A stretch of 64,000 nucleotides of DNA from Sneathiella chungangensis (lineage in GTDB: Bacteria > Pseudomonadota > Alphaproteobacteria > Sneathiellales > Sneathiellaceae). The notes beneath the pieces were generated by a model. The model had not been told where the DNA came from and searched no databases. It saw only the letters and a list, made by a program, of their open reading frames with translations. The stretch's first letter is position 1. The number at the start of each line of letters is the position of its first letter. The stretch lies in the NCBI RefSeq assembly GCF_009882935.1, contig NZ_WTVA01000015.1:533108-597107 (forward strand). The letters run 5' to 3'. Positions 24,150 through 34,000 of this stretch are shown piece by piece. Made by a program: the position numbers and the translations under genes.

Positions 24150-24180
24150 TGACGAGGGTATTCGCAGGAGGAAATTTGCG

Positions 24181-25008
24181 ATGAGCCAACGCAACACACC
24201 ACCCAGTACGTCTTACGGCATTCTCAGACAGGATCAATTCTCGTCCGAACTTGAAGAGACCGCGGGACAGGTCCGCCGACTCGGATTTGCCATTGTGGAC
24301 TCCGGATATACCCGGGTGGAACTTTCTGAAATTTCCGAAGAATTTGAACGGACACGCAAAAGATACGTGGAAAAATGGGGTGAAACGGACCTCAAACAGG
24401 CGAACGAAATTCATACCATACGAGCGCCGATATCGCATGGAGGACCGGCGTTTCTAAAGCTCGTGATGAATGAGAACCTGCAGGCGGTCTTAAAATTGCT
24501 TATCGAGGGAAAATATATCCTCAATCAGCAAAATGGCATTATCAATCCGCCAAACGAGACTTATAATCAGGCGTTCTGGCATCGCGACCTGCCCTACCAG
24601 CACTTTGTGTCGAGCACCCCGCTGGCCATCAACGCGCTTTTCTGTATTGATGATTTTACGTTAGAAAATGGCGCAACTTTTGTTCTGCCGGCCTCGCATA
24701 AAGATAAAGCCTTTCCTTCCGACACCTACATTCAGAAAAATGCCCTGCAAGTCGAAGCGAAGGCCGGACAGTATATCCTGCTGGATTGCATGCTGTTTCA
24801 TAGTGGCGGATTCAATCGCACCGAAAAAGAACGTCGGGCGGTCAATCATGTTTTCAACATTCCCTATTTCAAACAACAGATCAATTTGCCCCGTAATATG
24901 AAAGCTGACGGCCTGACTGTTGGAGAAAAGGAAATTCTCGGTTTTTACTATGAAGAACCGGCGTCCATCGAGAGTTATCTTAAATCACGCTTGCCGAAAA
25001 AGGATTGA
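24181..25008 (+). CDS. Phytanoyl-CoA dioxygenase (PhyH) family protein
   Basis: 275 residues, Fe(II)/2-oxoglutarate-dependent oxygenase fold. The metal triad is visible as His and Asp in FWHRDLPYQ (near residues 129-131) and the distal His in LFHSGGFNRT (near 208), followed by an arginine for 2-oxoglutarate. It would hydroxylate an unknown metabolite. GGAGGAAA gives a strong ribosome site. The G+C content is visibly lower than in the flanking housekeeping genes, and it interrupts the usual lolA-to-xth neighbourhood, which suggests horizontal acquisition. A 187-bp A+T-rich stretch without a convincing gene follows. Confidence 0.85.
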   Translation: MSQRNTPPSTSYGILRQDQFSSELEETAGQVRRLGFAIVDSGYTRVELSEISEEFERTRKRYVEKWGETDLKQANEIHTIRAPISHGGPAFLKLVMNENLQAVLKLLIEGKYILNQQNGIINPPNETYNQAFWHRDLPYQHFVSSTPLAINALFCIDDFTLENGATFVLPASHKDKAFPSDTYIQKNALQVEAKAGQYILLDCMLFHSGGFNRTEKERRAVNHVFNIPYFKQQINLPRNMKADGLTVGEKEILGFYYEEPASIESYLKSRLPKKD

Positions 25009-25195
25009 TGATTTGGATCAGCCGCCAACAGGGAGTTTCATGGTTTTTCTTGGAATATCCAGACAGGCAACTACAAACAAGGTCACACCGGAGGCAGAAT
25101 CAAGATAGAAGGATGGTTCAAAGTCTTTATCAATGGCCATCAAAAGTGCTAAAAAATTTAACAGTATCTGAATTTTATCAAAGATTGGAATCCCT

Positions 25196-25999
25196 TTGCG
25201 ATTAGCTACTTGGAACGTCAATTCCGTTCGCGCCCGTCTCTCCCATGTCGAGCAATTTGTGACAGAAATTCAGCCTGACATCCTCTGTCTTCAGGAAACC
25301 AAGGTGACGGACAACGAATTTCCGGTCAAGGCATTCAGGAACCTCGGCTATGAGCATCATGTCATCGCCGGACAGAAAAGCTACAACGGCGTCGCCATCT
25401 TCTCAAAACTTCCGTTTTCGACAACAGACTCGAAAATCTGGTGTGGAAAGGATGATAAGCGTCATCTCGCCGTTACATTGGAAAACGGGGTGGAACTCCA
25501 TAATTTTTACGTTCCGGCAGGGGGTGATATCCCGGACGTTACTGTGAACGACAAATTTGCCCATAAGCTCGAATTCATGTCCGAGATGACGGACTGGTTT
25601 GCAAAGCGACGGGCCGACGACAACAAGCTGATCCTGGTTGGCGATCTTAATGTTGCGCCCCTTGAAACCGACGTATGGAACCATAAACAACTCCTGAAAG
25701 TTGTCAGCCACACGCCTATAGAGGTCGACCATATGGCGCGAATTTACGGCTCGCATGATTGGATCGACGCGATGCGCCATTTCGTTCCGGAACCTGAACC
25801 GTTATTTTCCTGGTGGAGCTACCGATCCCCTGACTGGAAAGCCGCAAACAAGGGCCGCCGGCTCGATCACGTCTGGGTGACGCCCGCCTTAAAGCCGTAT
25901 CTTAAATCCATGAATATTCACCTGGAACCGCGCGGTTGGGAAAAGCCGTCAGATCACGCGCCGATTGCCGTCGATTTTGATTTCAGCGGATTGACGTGA
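25196..25999 (+). CDS. xth: Exodeoxyribonuclease III
   Basis: 267 residues of the EEP nuclease family. Conserved blocks: LATWNVNSVRARLSHVEQF at the N-terminus, CLQETKVTDNEFP (catalytic Glu), LILVGDLNVAP near residue 148, HRDW-like GSHDWIDAMR and a terminal PSDHAPIAVDF. It acts as AP endonuclease and 3'-exonuclease in base-excision repair. The start must be TTG at 25196, because homology begins at once and no ATG or GTG is placed correctly; the ribosome site is weak (TTGGAATC). A TTG start and poor leader imply low expression. Confidence 0.92.
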   Translation: MRLATWNVNSVRARLSHVEQFVTEIQPDILCLQETKVTDNEFPVKAFRNLGYEHHVIAGQKSYNGVAIFSKLPFSTTDSKIWCGKDDKRHLAVTLENGVELHNFYVPAGGDIPDVTVNDKFAHKLEFMSEMTDWFAKRRADDNKLILVGDLNVAPLETDVWNHKQLLKVVSHTPIEVDHMARIYGSHDWIDAMRHFVPEPEPLFSWWSYRSPDWKAANKGRRLDHVWVTPALKPYLKSMNIHLEPRGWEKPSDHAPIAVDFDFSGLT

Positions 26000-26068
26000 G
26001 GAACGCATCGGCTGTTATTATAGCTTGCCCGCACCGCAGAGCCGGCGACAATCGGATCAGCGATAGCC

Positions 26069-27295
26069 ATGCAACGTCAACTGGAAACGCCTTTGAAGAA
26101 ATCGCCCCCGGAACCGTCTGAAAATACGGACCTGTCGCATCGGCTTCTTGTATTATCCGCCCTGATGATGGCTATCGCGGCGGTCTTCTGGGGGGGATTA
26201 TATGCCTATTTCGGGGAATTCAGAGCCGCCGCAATTCCCTGGGGTTATTCGGTAATCTCCTTCATTTTCCTGCTCCTGTTTCGTCACGAGCATGGCTTCG
26301 TCCTTCTTCGCACCAGCCAGCTTTTGCTCTCCCTCTTGCTGCCCTTCCTATTGATGTGGGAATTGGGCGGATTTATTAACTCCTCAGCCGTCGTCATCTG
26401 GTCCCTTACCAGCCCGATGGGCGCCCTCGTTTTTGCCAACCGCCGGGTCGCCACCTGGTGGTTTATCGCGTTTATCCTGCTGGTTATCATCGGCGCCGCG
26501 ATCAGCTTTGGTGACGGGACAATCGACAATAGGCTGCCCCCCGCCCTGATCGTTATTTTGTTCGTCATGAATTTAAGCGGCGTCTCTATCGTTGCCTTTG
26601 TCCTGCTTGTCTATTTCGTCGGCCAGAAGGACCAGACGTTCAATTTGCTAGCGATTGAACGTCAGCGTTCGGAGGATCTTATTTGCAATATGCTCCCCGA
26701 GGCGATCGGCGAGCGATTGAAGCGGGAGAAAAGCCCAATTGCCGACAGGCTTGAAAATGTCACCATCCTGTTCGCCGACATCTCCGGTTTCACGAATTAT
26801 TCGATGAACCGGACGCCGGAAGAAATCGTGACATTGCTCGATCAGGTTTTCTCGGCGTTCGATGAAATGGCCTCGCGATACGGGCTTGAGAAGATCAAGA
26901 CGATCGGGGATGCCTATATGGTCTGTGGTGGATTGCAGGGGGATCCGGAAAAAAGTGCGGCGAACGCCGCGAATTTCGCCTGCGAGACCATTGCATACCT
27001 CACCGCCATTTGCGCAACGCAGTACCATGGATTAAACATCCGGGTGGGAATGAATACCGGTTCCGTTGTCGCCGGCGTAATCGGCCATACCAAATTTTCC
27101 TATGATATCTGGGGAGACGCGGTCAATGTCGCCGCCCGCCTGCAACAGGCGGCCAAACCAGGGCAGATTTTGTTGTCAAAAAACACCGCTGACCTGCTTG
27201 GCGACGACTTTACGCTGCTGCCGCAGGGAGAAACCGAGCTTAAGGGCCATACGCCCGTTGTCACTTACATTTTGGGAAGAAGGGCGCGGAGCTAG
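26069..27295 (+). CDS. Membrane-bound class III adenylate/guanylate cyclase
   Basis: 408 residues. The first half contains six hydrophobic segments (about residues 27-195). After a coiled helix (RQRSEDLICNMLPEAIGERL) comes a class III catalytic domain (about 225-405): metal Asp in LFADISGFTNYS and in KIKTIGDAYMVCGG, the adenine-selecting Lys-Asp pair in the latter, and the transition-state Asn/Arg in DAVNVAARLQ. All catalytic residues are present, so activity as a homodimer is expected. The six-helix sensor is not a CHASE domain I recognise. It has its own leader after xth and precedes an SDR gene. Confidence 0.9.
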   Translation: MQRQLETPLKKSPPEPSENTDLSHRLLVLSALMMAIAAVFWGGLYAYFGEFRAAAIPWGYSVISFIFLLLFRHEHGFVLLRTSQLLLSLLLPFLLMWELGGFINSSAVVIWSLTSPMGALVFANRRVATWWFIAFILLVIIGAAISFGDGTIDNRLPPALIVILFVMNLSGVSIVAFVLLVYFVGQKDQTFNLLAIERQRSEDLICNMLPEAIGERLKREKSPIADRLENVTILFADISGFTNYSMNRTPEEIVTLLDQVFSAFDEMASRYGLEKIKTIGDAYMVCGGLQGDPEKSAANAANFACETIAYLTAICATQYHGLNIRVGMNTGSVVAGVIGHTKFSYDIWGDAVNVAARLQQAAKPGQILLSKNTADLLGDDFTLLPQGETELKGHTPVVTYILGRRARS

Positions 27296-27373
27296 GCGGG
27301 ATCGGACTTGCGCCTTGCAACGGGTTACTGCACACTCTTTCGAAAATAACAAGAACAAGGGAGAGAAAAGAGC

Positions 27374-28171
27374 ATGACAGGGGAGAGTCACGGAAACGGC
27401 CGTCTGGACGGAAAAATTGCGCTGATCACGGGGGCCGCATCCGGCATTGGACGGGCGACGGCGGAACGGTTCGCGCGCGAGGGCGCGAAAGTTGCGCTTA
27501 CCGATATCGAGCCGGAGAAAGGTCAAACCCTCGCGGAGGATTTGGCCGCCAATGGCCACGACGCCTTCTACCAGAATCTCGATGTGGTTGATCAGGAAGA
27601 ATGGCGTGCCGTGGTCGATGCGGTCGTCGCCCGTTGGGGGCGGCTCGACATTCTCGTCAATTCCGCGGGAATTGGCCGCGCCAAGGGTCTTCTGGATATG
27701 TCCTATGATTTCTGGCGCCAGACGATCGCCATCAACCTCGACGGGACCTTCCTCGGAACCCAGGCTGCTGTGGACAGCATGAAAGACTCCGGCGGTGGCG
27801 CGATTGTCAATATCTCGTCGGTTCTCGGGTTTGTCGGAATGTCAAATATCTCCGCCTATGCCGCAAGCAAGGGCGGCGTCAGGCTTTTCACGAAGGCCGC
27901 CGCGATCGAATGCGCCGAGAAAGGCTTTAATGTTCGGATCAATTCCGTTCATCCCGGCTATATCGAGACACCAATGGTCATGCGGCGCTTCGACAAAATT
28001 GCGGAAGAAGAAAGAGAGGCGGAGGAAACTCGGCTAAAACAATCACATCCGCTGGGTCGTCTCGGCAAACCGGAGGAAATCGCCTCAATGATCCTCTATC
28101 TCGCATCCGATGAGGCAGCCTTCGTTACCGGAGCAGAGTTCGTTGCCGATGGCGGATATCTCGCGAAGTAG
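27374..28171 (+). CDS. Short-chain dehydrogenase/reductase
   Basis: 265 residues, classical SDR. The cofactor site is ITGAASGIGRATAERF (near residue 19) with D in LTDIEPEKG, which favours NAD over NADP. Further features are NSAG near 96, the catalytic Ser in NISSVLGFVG (near 145) and YAASKG (near 160). A terminal GAEFVADGGYLAK closes the domain. The likely substrate is a secondary alcohol or ketone, unassigned. GGGAGAGAAAAG serves as ribosome site. It converges on the methyltransferase-like gene, 6 bp apart. Confidence 0.9.
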   Translation: MTGESHGNGRLDGKIALITGAASGIGRATAERFAREGAKVALTDIEPEKGQTLAEDLAANGHDAFYQNLDVVDQEEWRAVVDAVVARWGRLDILVNSAGIGRAKGLLDMSYDFWRQTIAINLDGTFLGTQAAVDSMKDSGGGAIVNISSVLGFVGMSNISAYAASKGGVRLFTKAAAIECAEKGFNVRINSVHPGYIETPMVMRRFDKIAEEEREAEETRLKQSHPLGRLGKPEEIASMILYLASDEAAFVTGAEFVADGGYLAK

Positions 28172-28177
28172 GACCGA

Positions 28178-28666
28178 TCACATCTGCTGATAGATGTGAT
28201 AGCGGCCTTCGGCCACACCTTCGGGAAGCGGGCGAGATTGCCATTTCGCCACCTCAAACGGCTGATCACTGACGATGATGGCGCCGGGGGCAAGGAGACG
28301 CGGCAAGCTGTCGCCGAGCGCCTTCGCCAGCGCGACGCTTGCCGCTTTGTCCCCGGAGCCGATATCGCAATGGGCGAGCACGGCTTTTGATGCCATTCTT
28401 TCAGCCGCATTTGGGATCGTTTCCAGAAAATCCCCGACAATCATATGATCCTGATCCGGGATACAGTCTGGATGCGCCTGCACATGGCGATCGAAAACAT
28501 AAATGTCCCGATCCGGCATCAGGCTGCGCAGATGGTCAAACGTCCGGCCGTTTCCAAGACCGAGCTCCAGCACGCTGCCGGGAAGATCCCTGATCAGTTC
28601 CGCCGCATGGTTCAGGCAGTCGCGCTGGGCGCTCATTCTCCGAATGAAGCTGTCAAGCCTGCTCAT
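28178..28666 (-). CDS. Small class I SAM-dependent methyltransferase-like protein
   Basis: 162 residues. The glycine-rich SAM loop is SVLELGLGNGRTFDHLRSLM (residues about 31-50), followed by an acidic strand end DIYVFDRHV. The protein is short for this superfamily and lacks an obvious substrate-binding lid. It overlaps the queG stop region by 14 bp, so the two are probably co-transcribed (GST, queG, methyltransferase). The target is unknown. Confidence 0.78.
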   Translation of the reverse strand: MSRLDSFIRRMSAQRDCLNHAAELIRDLPGSVLELGLGNGRTFDHLRSLMPDRDIYVFDRHVQAHPDCIPDQDHMIVGDFLETIPNAAERMASKAVLAHCDIGSGDKAASVALAKALGDSLPRLLAPGAIIVSDQPFEVAKWQSRPLPEGVAEGRYHIYQQM

Positions 28667-29819
28667 CCTTCTTTCCCTTGCTTAGTTCCCATTCGCCTCG
28701 CACCTCCGCATCCGTCTCTCCCTCTATCAGCTTTTCTCTCATCCGGCTATATTGCTCAGACGTCGCCAATCTGCCCAGGGCCCACACCGCGGCGACCCGA
28801 ACGATGGGAGAGGAATCCTCCAGAAGCGACGTTACTTCCGGAGTATACTCGGGACTATTGCTGTTGCCGATCGCAATCAGAACATTGCGGATAAACCGGT
28901 TGCGGCCAAGTCGTTTAACGGGAGTCGCCCTGAACAGCGTTCTGAAGGCGGCATCATCGAGTTTCACAAGATCCGCGAGTTTCGGCGCAACGAGCTCGGC
29001 GCGCGCGTGCAGGCTCATCTCCTTGGCGGCCTTGGCGTATTTGTTCCAGGGACACACGGCGAGGCAATCATCGCATCCATAAATACGGTTGCCGATCAGC
29101 GGCCGCAAATCCCGGTCGATATGCGCCCTCGTCTCAATCGTGAGATAGGAAATGCAGCGCCGGGCATCGAGCTGGTACGGCGCGGGAAAGGCCTGTGTCG
29201 GACAAATATCGAGACAGGCTGTGCAGGAGCCACAGCTTCCCTCTGCCGTGTCATCGGGCACGATTTCAAGCGTAGTGAAAATACAGCCGAGAAACAGCCA
29301 CGACCCAAAGTCCCGGCTTAAAAGATTCGTATGTTTGCCCTGCCAACCGAGCCCCGCCCTCTCGCCGAGCGGCTTTTCCATAACGGGGGCGGTATCAACG
29401 AAGACTTTCACATCCCCACCATATTCCCCGATGAGGTCCCGCGCGATCTGTTTCAGTTTCTTTTTGACCACGTCGTGATAGTCCCGCCCTTGCGCATAGA
29501 CGGAAATGACGCCCCGGTCAGGCGCGCCGGTAAAGGCGAGCGGATTTTGCTCCGGCCCGTAATTCATCCCCAGCATGATGACCGACCGCGCGTCGGGCCA
29601 TAATGCGTTGGGATGGCGGCGGCGATCCGCCTTTTGCTCCAGCCAGTCCATGTCACCGTGACGACCGGCGGCGATAAATTCCCCAAGCCGATCACCTGGC
29701 GTCGTGCTGATATCGGCGGCGGTAAAGCCGACGGCATCAAACCCCACCGCCACGGCCATCTTGCGTATATGCGCTTTGTCGACGGGGCGCTGGACCACCC
29801 TAGAAGTCGAGGTCGGCAT
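28653..29819 (-). CDS. queG: Epoxyqueuosine reductase QueG
   Basis: 388 residues from ATG 29819; a GTG at 29798 directly after the upstream stop is an alternative. The cobalamin-binding N-terminal half (AVAVGFDAVGFTAADIS) is followed by two 4Fe-4S clusters: CGSCTACLDICPTQAF and GCDDCLAVCPWNKYAKAA. The C-terminal HEAT-like repeats (LLEDSSPIVRVAAVWALGRL) are typical of the bacterial enzyme. It reduces epoxyqueuosine to queuosine in the anticodon wobble base of Asp, Asn, His and Tyr tRNAs. Its start overlaps the GST gene by 20 bp. Confidence 0.93.
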   Translation of the reverse strand: MPTSTSRVVQRPVDKAHIRKMAVAVGFDAVGFTAADISTTPGDRLGEFIAAGRHGDMDWLEQKADRRRHPNALWPDARSVIMLGMNYGPEQNPLAFTGAPDRGVISVYAQGRDYHDVVKKKLKQIARDLIGEYGGDVKVFVDTAPVMEKPLGERAGLGWQGKHTNLLSRDFGSWLFLGCIFTTLEIVPDDTAEGSCGSCTACLDICPTQAFPAPYQLDARRCISYLTIETRAHIDRDLRPLIGNRIYGCDDCLAVCPWNKYAKAAKEMSLHARAELVAPKLADLVKLDDAAFRTLFRATPVKRLGRNRFIRNVLIAIGNSNSPEYTPEVTSLLEDSSPIVRVAAVWALGRLATSEQYSRMREKLIEGETDAEVRGEWELSKGKKDEQA

Positions 29820-30468
29820 AGTGAGAGGGCGCCGGCATTCCCGGCAGGTTATCCGCCAGTATCGAGCGGAAACTCGGCCGCGATTTGGCCCGCGCATACC
29901 AGATTTTAGCAGTGGGATGCTGCTCCCACGGGACATCGCCGAGATAATCGACGCTGGAAAGCTGCGCCGCCGCCGCGATGTCCGCATAGCTGAAATTATC
30001 GCCCGCCAGCCAGGACCGTCGCTCCACCAGATAGGTTATATATTCGAGATGATAATGGATGTTATGGTGACCGGCGCGGATGGCCGCCGTATTCGGCGTT
30101 CCGGATTTGGTCAGCCGCTTCATGATCTTTTCCTCGACAAGGTTGTCCGTCACCTCGAAAAAGAACTTCCGGTCAAACCAGCCGACAAGCCGGCGGGTCT
30201 CGGCTCTGTCTATCCTGTCTTTCGGAAGGAGGGGAACATCCTCATAGGTTTCCTCAAGATATTCACAAATTGCCTGGCTGTCGGCGAGAACGATATCGTT
30301 TTCATCAACGAGAACCGGCACGTCGCCGGCGGGATTGCGGGCGAGAAGTTCATGTCGCCGTTCCCACGGCTTTTCAATTTCAAGGTCGAATTTCAGGCCT
30401 TTTTCCCCAAGCGCCAGGCGGACTTTGCGGCAGGCCGGGGAAATCCAGAAATGATAGAGTGTTCGCAT
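29800..30468 (-). CDS. Glutathione S-transferase family protein
   Basis: 222 residues. The N-terminal thioredoxin-like domain includes SPACRKVRLALGEKG (residues about 10-24), the cis-Pro GDVPVLVDEND and the glutathione-binding ADSQAICEYLEE (near 63-74). An all-helical C-terminal domain follows, with the N-capping-type motif NFSYADIAAAAQL. The catalytic residue may be S10 or C13. It detoxifies electrophiles or acts as a thiol reductase; the exact class is unassigned. It is the first gene of a likely three-gene unit with queG and the methyltransferase-like gene. Confidence 0.88.
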   Translation of the reverse strand: MRTLYHFWISPACRKVRLALGEKGLKFDLEIEKPWERRHELLARNPAGDVPVLVDENDIVLADSQAICEYLEETYEDVPLLPKDRIDRAETRRLVGWFDRKFFFEVTDNLVEEKIMKRLTKSGTPNTAAIRAGHHNIHYHLEYITYLVERRSWLAGDNFSYADIAAAAQLSSVDYLGDVPWEQHPTAKIWYARAKSRPSFRSILADNLPGMPAPSHYADLDF

Positions 30469-30554
30469 GGGGCGACATTACCCCATGCGGATAAAATGTA
30501 GAATAGGCTGATTGCAGGAATTTACTAAAAATATCCCGATCGGCGCCGGCCGGG

Positions 30555-30827
30555 TCAGTTAACTGGATGGATCATCAGGCTTTCGCTGCGCTTCAAAAGC
30601 CGTGCGCATTCACGCCGGATGCGTTCGAACATCTCGGCAACACGGATCTTGCCTTGCCGGTCGAGACGGCTGACCTGCTTGAGCGCCATTTCCGGCGCCT
30701 CATCGCCATAAATGAGAATGTAACGGCGGGCTGCCCATTTTACGTCCTCCGTGCTGATAATCTGATCGGCATAGGGGTTGGACAAAGTGCCCGACTCGTT
30801 GGCGGCAACAGCCATTGAATATTCCAT
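30555..30827 (-). CDS. Unknown 90-residue protein downstream of gltB
   Basis: 90 residues from ATG 30827, supported by AGGAGAA 7 nt upstream; a much longer in-frame open stretch to 31220 runs into gltB and is rejected. The sequence appears mainly helical, with TEDVKWAARRYILIYGDEAP and DRQGKIRVAEMFERIRRECA. No motif is recognised and no membrane segment is seen. It lies behind the gltB terminator on the same strand, so it needs its own promoter or read-through. A DNA- or protein-binding helical role is possible but unproven. Confidence 0.65.
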   Translation of the reverse strand: MEYSMAVAANESGTLSNPYADQIISTEDVKWAARRYILIYGDEAPEMALKQVSRLDRQGKIRVAEMFERIRRECARLLKRSESLMIHPVN

Positions 30828-30982
30828 TTCAGGTTCTCCTTTTGGGACGCATGCATTTTCTGTTGCCTCAGTATCAAGCAAACCGCATGCCAGCGCATTT
30901 GCCGCACAACCCCCTGAAACTCCTGAAATTTTCACGATTGCCGGATAGGCATGAAGGGTACATGGGGAAATTTCTGCCGAAC

Positions 30983-31014
30983 AAAAAAAGCCGGCGCCCA
31001 TCGGCACCGGCTTC
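30983..31014 (-). terminator. Rho-independent terminator of gltDB
   Basis: The stem AAGCCGGxGCC / GGCxCCGGCTT (one mismatch, loop CAT) is followed on the minus strand by a run of seven T, 23 bp past the gltB stop. Confidence 0.88.
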
Positions 31015-31036
31015 CTTATTCGGATTTTCGCCGCGT

Positions 31037-34000
31037 TCAGGCCCGTCGTTGCTCGGCCTCGTCGGACAGCGGGTGGGACAGCTTTTTGAGCATTTCCTTC
31101 GGGCAAACCTGATAGAACCGCTCGCGCTCCCATCCCCAGTCGGCGAGCAGCGATTGCGCAAGCGGGGAATGGGTATGTTCGGCGTGATCGGCGATCATGC
31201 CTTTCAGCACCTCCTCCCAATGGCGGGAGGCAAGCCGCTGGTAGACCACCGATTCTTCGTTGATATGTACCGGCAGGACATCATCGACGTCATAGACAAA
31301 AGCCATGCCGCCCGTCATCCCGGCGCCGAAGTTATCCCCGACCGCGCCGAGAATCGCCACCATTCCGCCCGTCATATATTCGCACCCGTTGGTCCCGCAG
31401 CCCTCGACGACAGAAACCGCGCCTGAGTTACGGACGGCATAGCGCTCACCGGCCTGACCGGCCGCATATAGCGCACCCGACGTCGCGCCATACAGGACCG
31501 TGTTGCCGATGATGGCATTTTCATTCCATTTCAGCGGGCTCGACGTCAGCGGACGGATGACAATCGTGCCGCCCGAAAGGCCCTTGCCGCAATAGTCGTT
31601 CGCATCCCCTAGGACCTCAAGCTTGAGCCCCTGAACCGCAAAAGCGCCGAGAGACTGGCCGGCAGAGCCGCGAAGGCGGACCGTGATATGACCCGGCTCG
31701 AGCCCCGTCATGCCGAAGGTCCGGACGATTCGCGACGAAAGCTTCGTGCCGATCGCCCGGTGGGTATTGCGGATACTGTAGGCGAGCTGCTTCTTCTCGC
31801 CGCCCTTGGTGAAGACGCTGGCCGCATCCATGATCATCTGGGCATCCAGCGTTTCCGGAACCGGAATCGGCCCCTCATTCACGCAATATCTCGGGTTGTT
31901 CCCCGCATCGGCTTCCGCGAGCAGCGGGTTCAGATCGAGGTCGTCGAGATGAGCGGAGCCGCGACTCACTTGCGTCAGCAGACTGCTGTGCCCGATTATT
32001 TCCTGGAGCGAGCGATATCCGAGCTGCGCCAGAATCTCTCGCACTTCCTCGGCAAGGAAGCTGAAGAGATTGACCAGTTTGTCCGCATTCCCCTCATACT
32101 TCTTGCGAAGGTCCTCATCCTGCGTACAAATGCCAACTGGGCAGGTATTGGAATGGCATTGACGCACGAGAATGCATCCGAGCGCGACCAGCGCGCCTGT
32201 GCCAAGGCCATATTCCTCGCCTCCCATCATCGCACTGATGACAATGTCGCGGCCGGTCTTCATGCCGCCGTCGACCCGGAGCAAAACACCATGCCGGAGC
32301 TTGTTGAGGGTCAGCACCTGATTAACCTCTGGCAGGCCCATTTCCCACGGAACGCCCGCATATTTGAGCGAGGTCTGCGGGCTTGCACCCGTACCACCGG
32401 AATTCCCGGAGATCATGATCACGTCGGCTTTTGCCTTGGCAACGCCCGCGGCGACCGTCCCAATGCCCGCCTCCGCCACCAGCTTCACGCAGACCCGGGC
32501 ATCCGGATTGATCTGCTTGAGGTCATAGATCAGCTGTGCCAGATCTTCGATCGAATAGATATCGTGATGCGGCGGCGGGGAAATCAGGGTCACACCCGGG
32601 GTCGAATTCCGCAGCTTTGCGATCATCTCCGAGACCTTGAAACCAGGCAGCTGACCGCCCTCGCCGGGTTTTGCGCCCTGGGCGATCTTGATCTCGATTT
32701 CCTCGCAGTTGTTAAGATATTCCGCAGTGACGCCAAAGCGCCCCGACGCAATCTGCTTGATTGCCGAATTCGCATTATCCCCGTTTGGCCGCGGCTTGAA
32801 GCGCCGGACATCTTCGCCTCCTTCCCCGCTGTCTGATTTGCCGCCAATGCGGTTCATGGCGATGGCGAGGGTTTCATGCGCCTCCGGGCTCAACGCGCCA
32901 AGGCTCATCGCGCCGGTCACAAACCGTTTCCGGATTTCCGTGATGCTTTCCACCTCGTCAATCGGGATCGGCTGACGCGGTGACTTGAAATCAAGAAGAT
33001 CACGCAGGTTGACCGGCGCCATCTTGCGCATGCCGTCGCTGAATTTCTTGTAGAGCGAATAGCTGTCCTTCTCCACCGCCGTCTGTAGCAGATGGATCAG
33101 TTCCCCATCAAAGGAATGCACCTCGCCCGACGCGCGGAACCTGTAAAGACCGCCGACCGGCAGGCTGATGACATCAGAACGATAGGCCTTGTCATGCTGC
33201 TCCAGAACCTTGTGCTGGATGCCCGGCAGGCCGATCCCGGAAATACGCGAGGGCATGCCCGGGAAGAATTCGGCAACCAGCGCCCGCGACAGGCCGACGG
33301 CTTCGAAATTGTAGCCGCCACGATATGAGCTGATGACCGAAATCCCCATCTTCGACATGACTTTGAGAAGTCCCTGGTCGATCGCGTCTTTCGCACGCGC
33401 CAGGCAGCTCTCGATATCCAGCCCCGGGAACAGGCCCCGCTCATGACGGTCCATGATCGATTCCTGCAACAGATAGGCATTGACGGTCGTCGCCCCGACG
33501 CCGATCAGAACAGCAAAATACTGGACATCCAGGCATTCGCCGGAGCGTATATTGACCGATGTAAAGGTACGCAGCCCCTCGTTGACAAGATGCGTATGCA
33601 CACCCGCCGCCGCCAGAATAGACGGAATCGGCGCCCGGTTTTCGTCGGCGTTCATATCGCTGAGGATAAGATGGGCGCAGCCACCGCGCACCGCATTTTC
33701 CGCTTCGGCGCGGATATGGCGGAGCGCATTCGAAAGCGCCTCGGGCCCATCGTTGACGTCGAACGTGCAATCGATCTCCTGCGCGGTATCACCCATATAT
33801 TTCTGCATGGCATCGAATTCACCATTTGTCAGAACGGGCGATTCAAGGGACAGGATTTCCGCCTGGCTTTTGTCCTCATCGAGAATATTGTTGAGGTTGC
33901 CAAGACGGGTTTTCAGGGTCATGACCCGACGTTCGCGCAAACTGTCGATTGGCGGGTTCGTGACCTGGCTGAAGCGCTGACGGAAATAATGATGCAGGCC

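Noticed and set aside
25005..25221. Short frames on both strands in the A+T-rich stretch after the PhyH-like gene
   Set aside because: The two strands give equally protein-like short peptides, neither has a ribosome site, and one runs into xth; they are best explained by low stop density in a short region.
30828..31220. Upstream extension of the 90-residue gene into gltB (221-residue frame)
   Set aside because: It crosses the gltB terminator and coding sequence; the ribosome site supports the ATG at 30827.
31688..32836. 382-residue frame antisense to gltB
   Set aside because: Inside conserved gltB coding sequence; rich in Arg and His, as typical of shadow frames.
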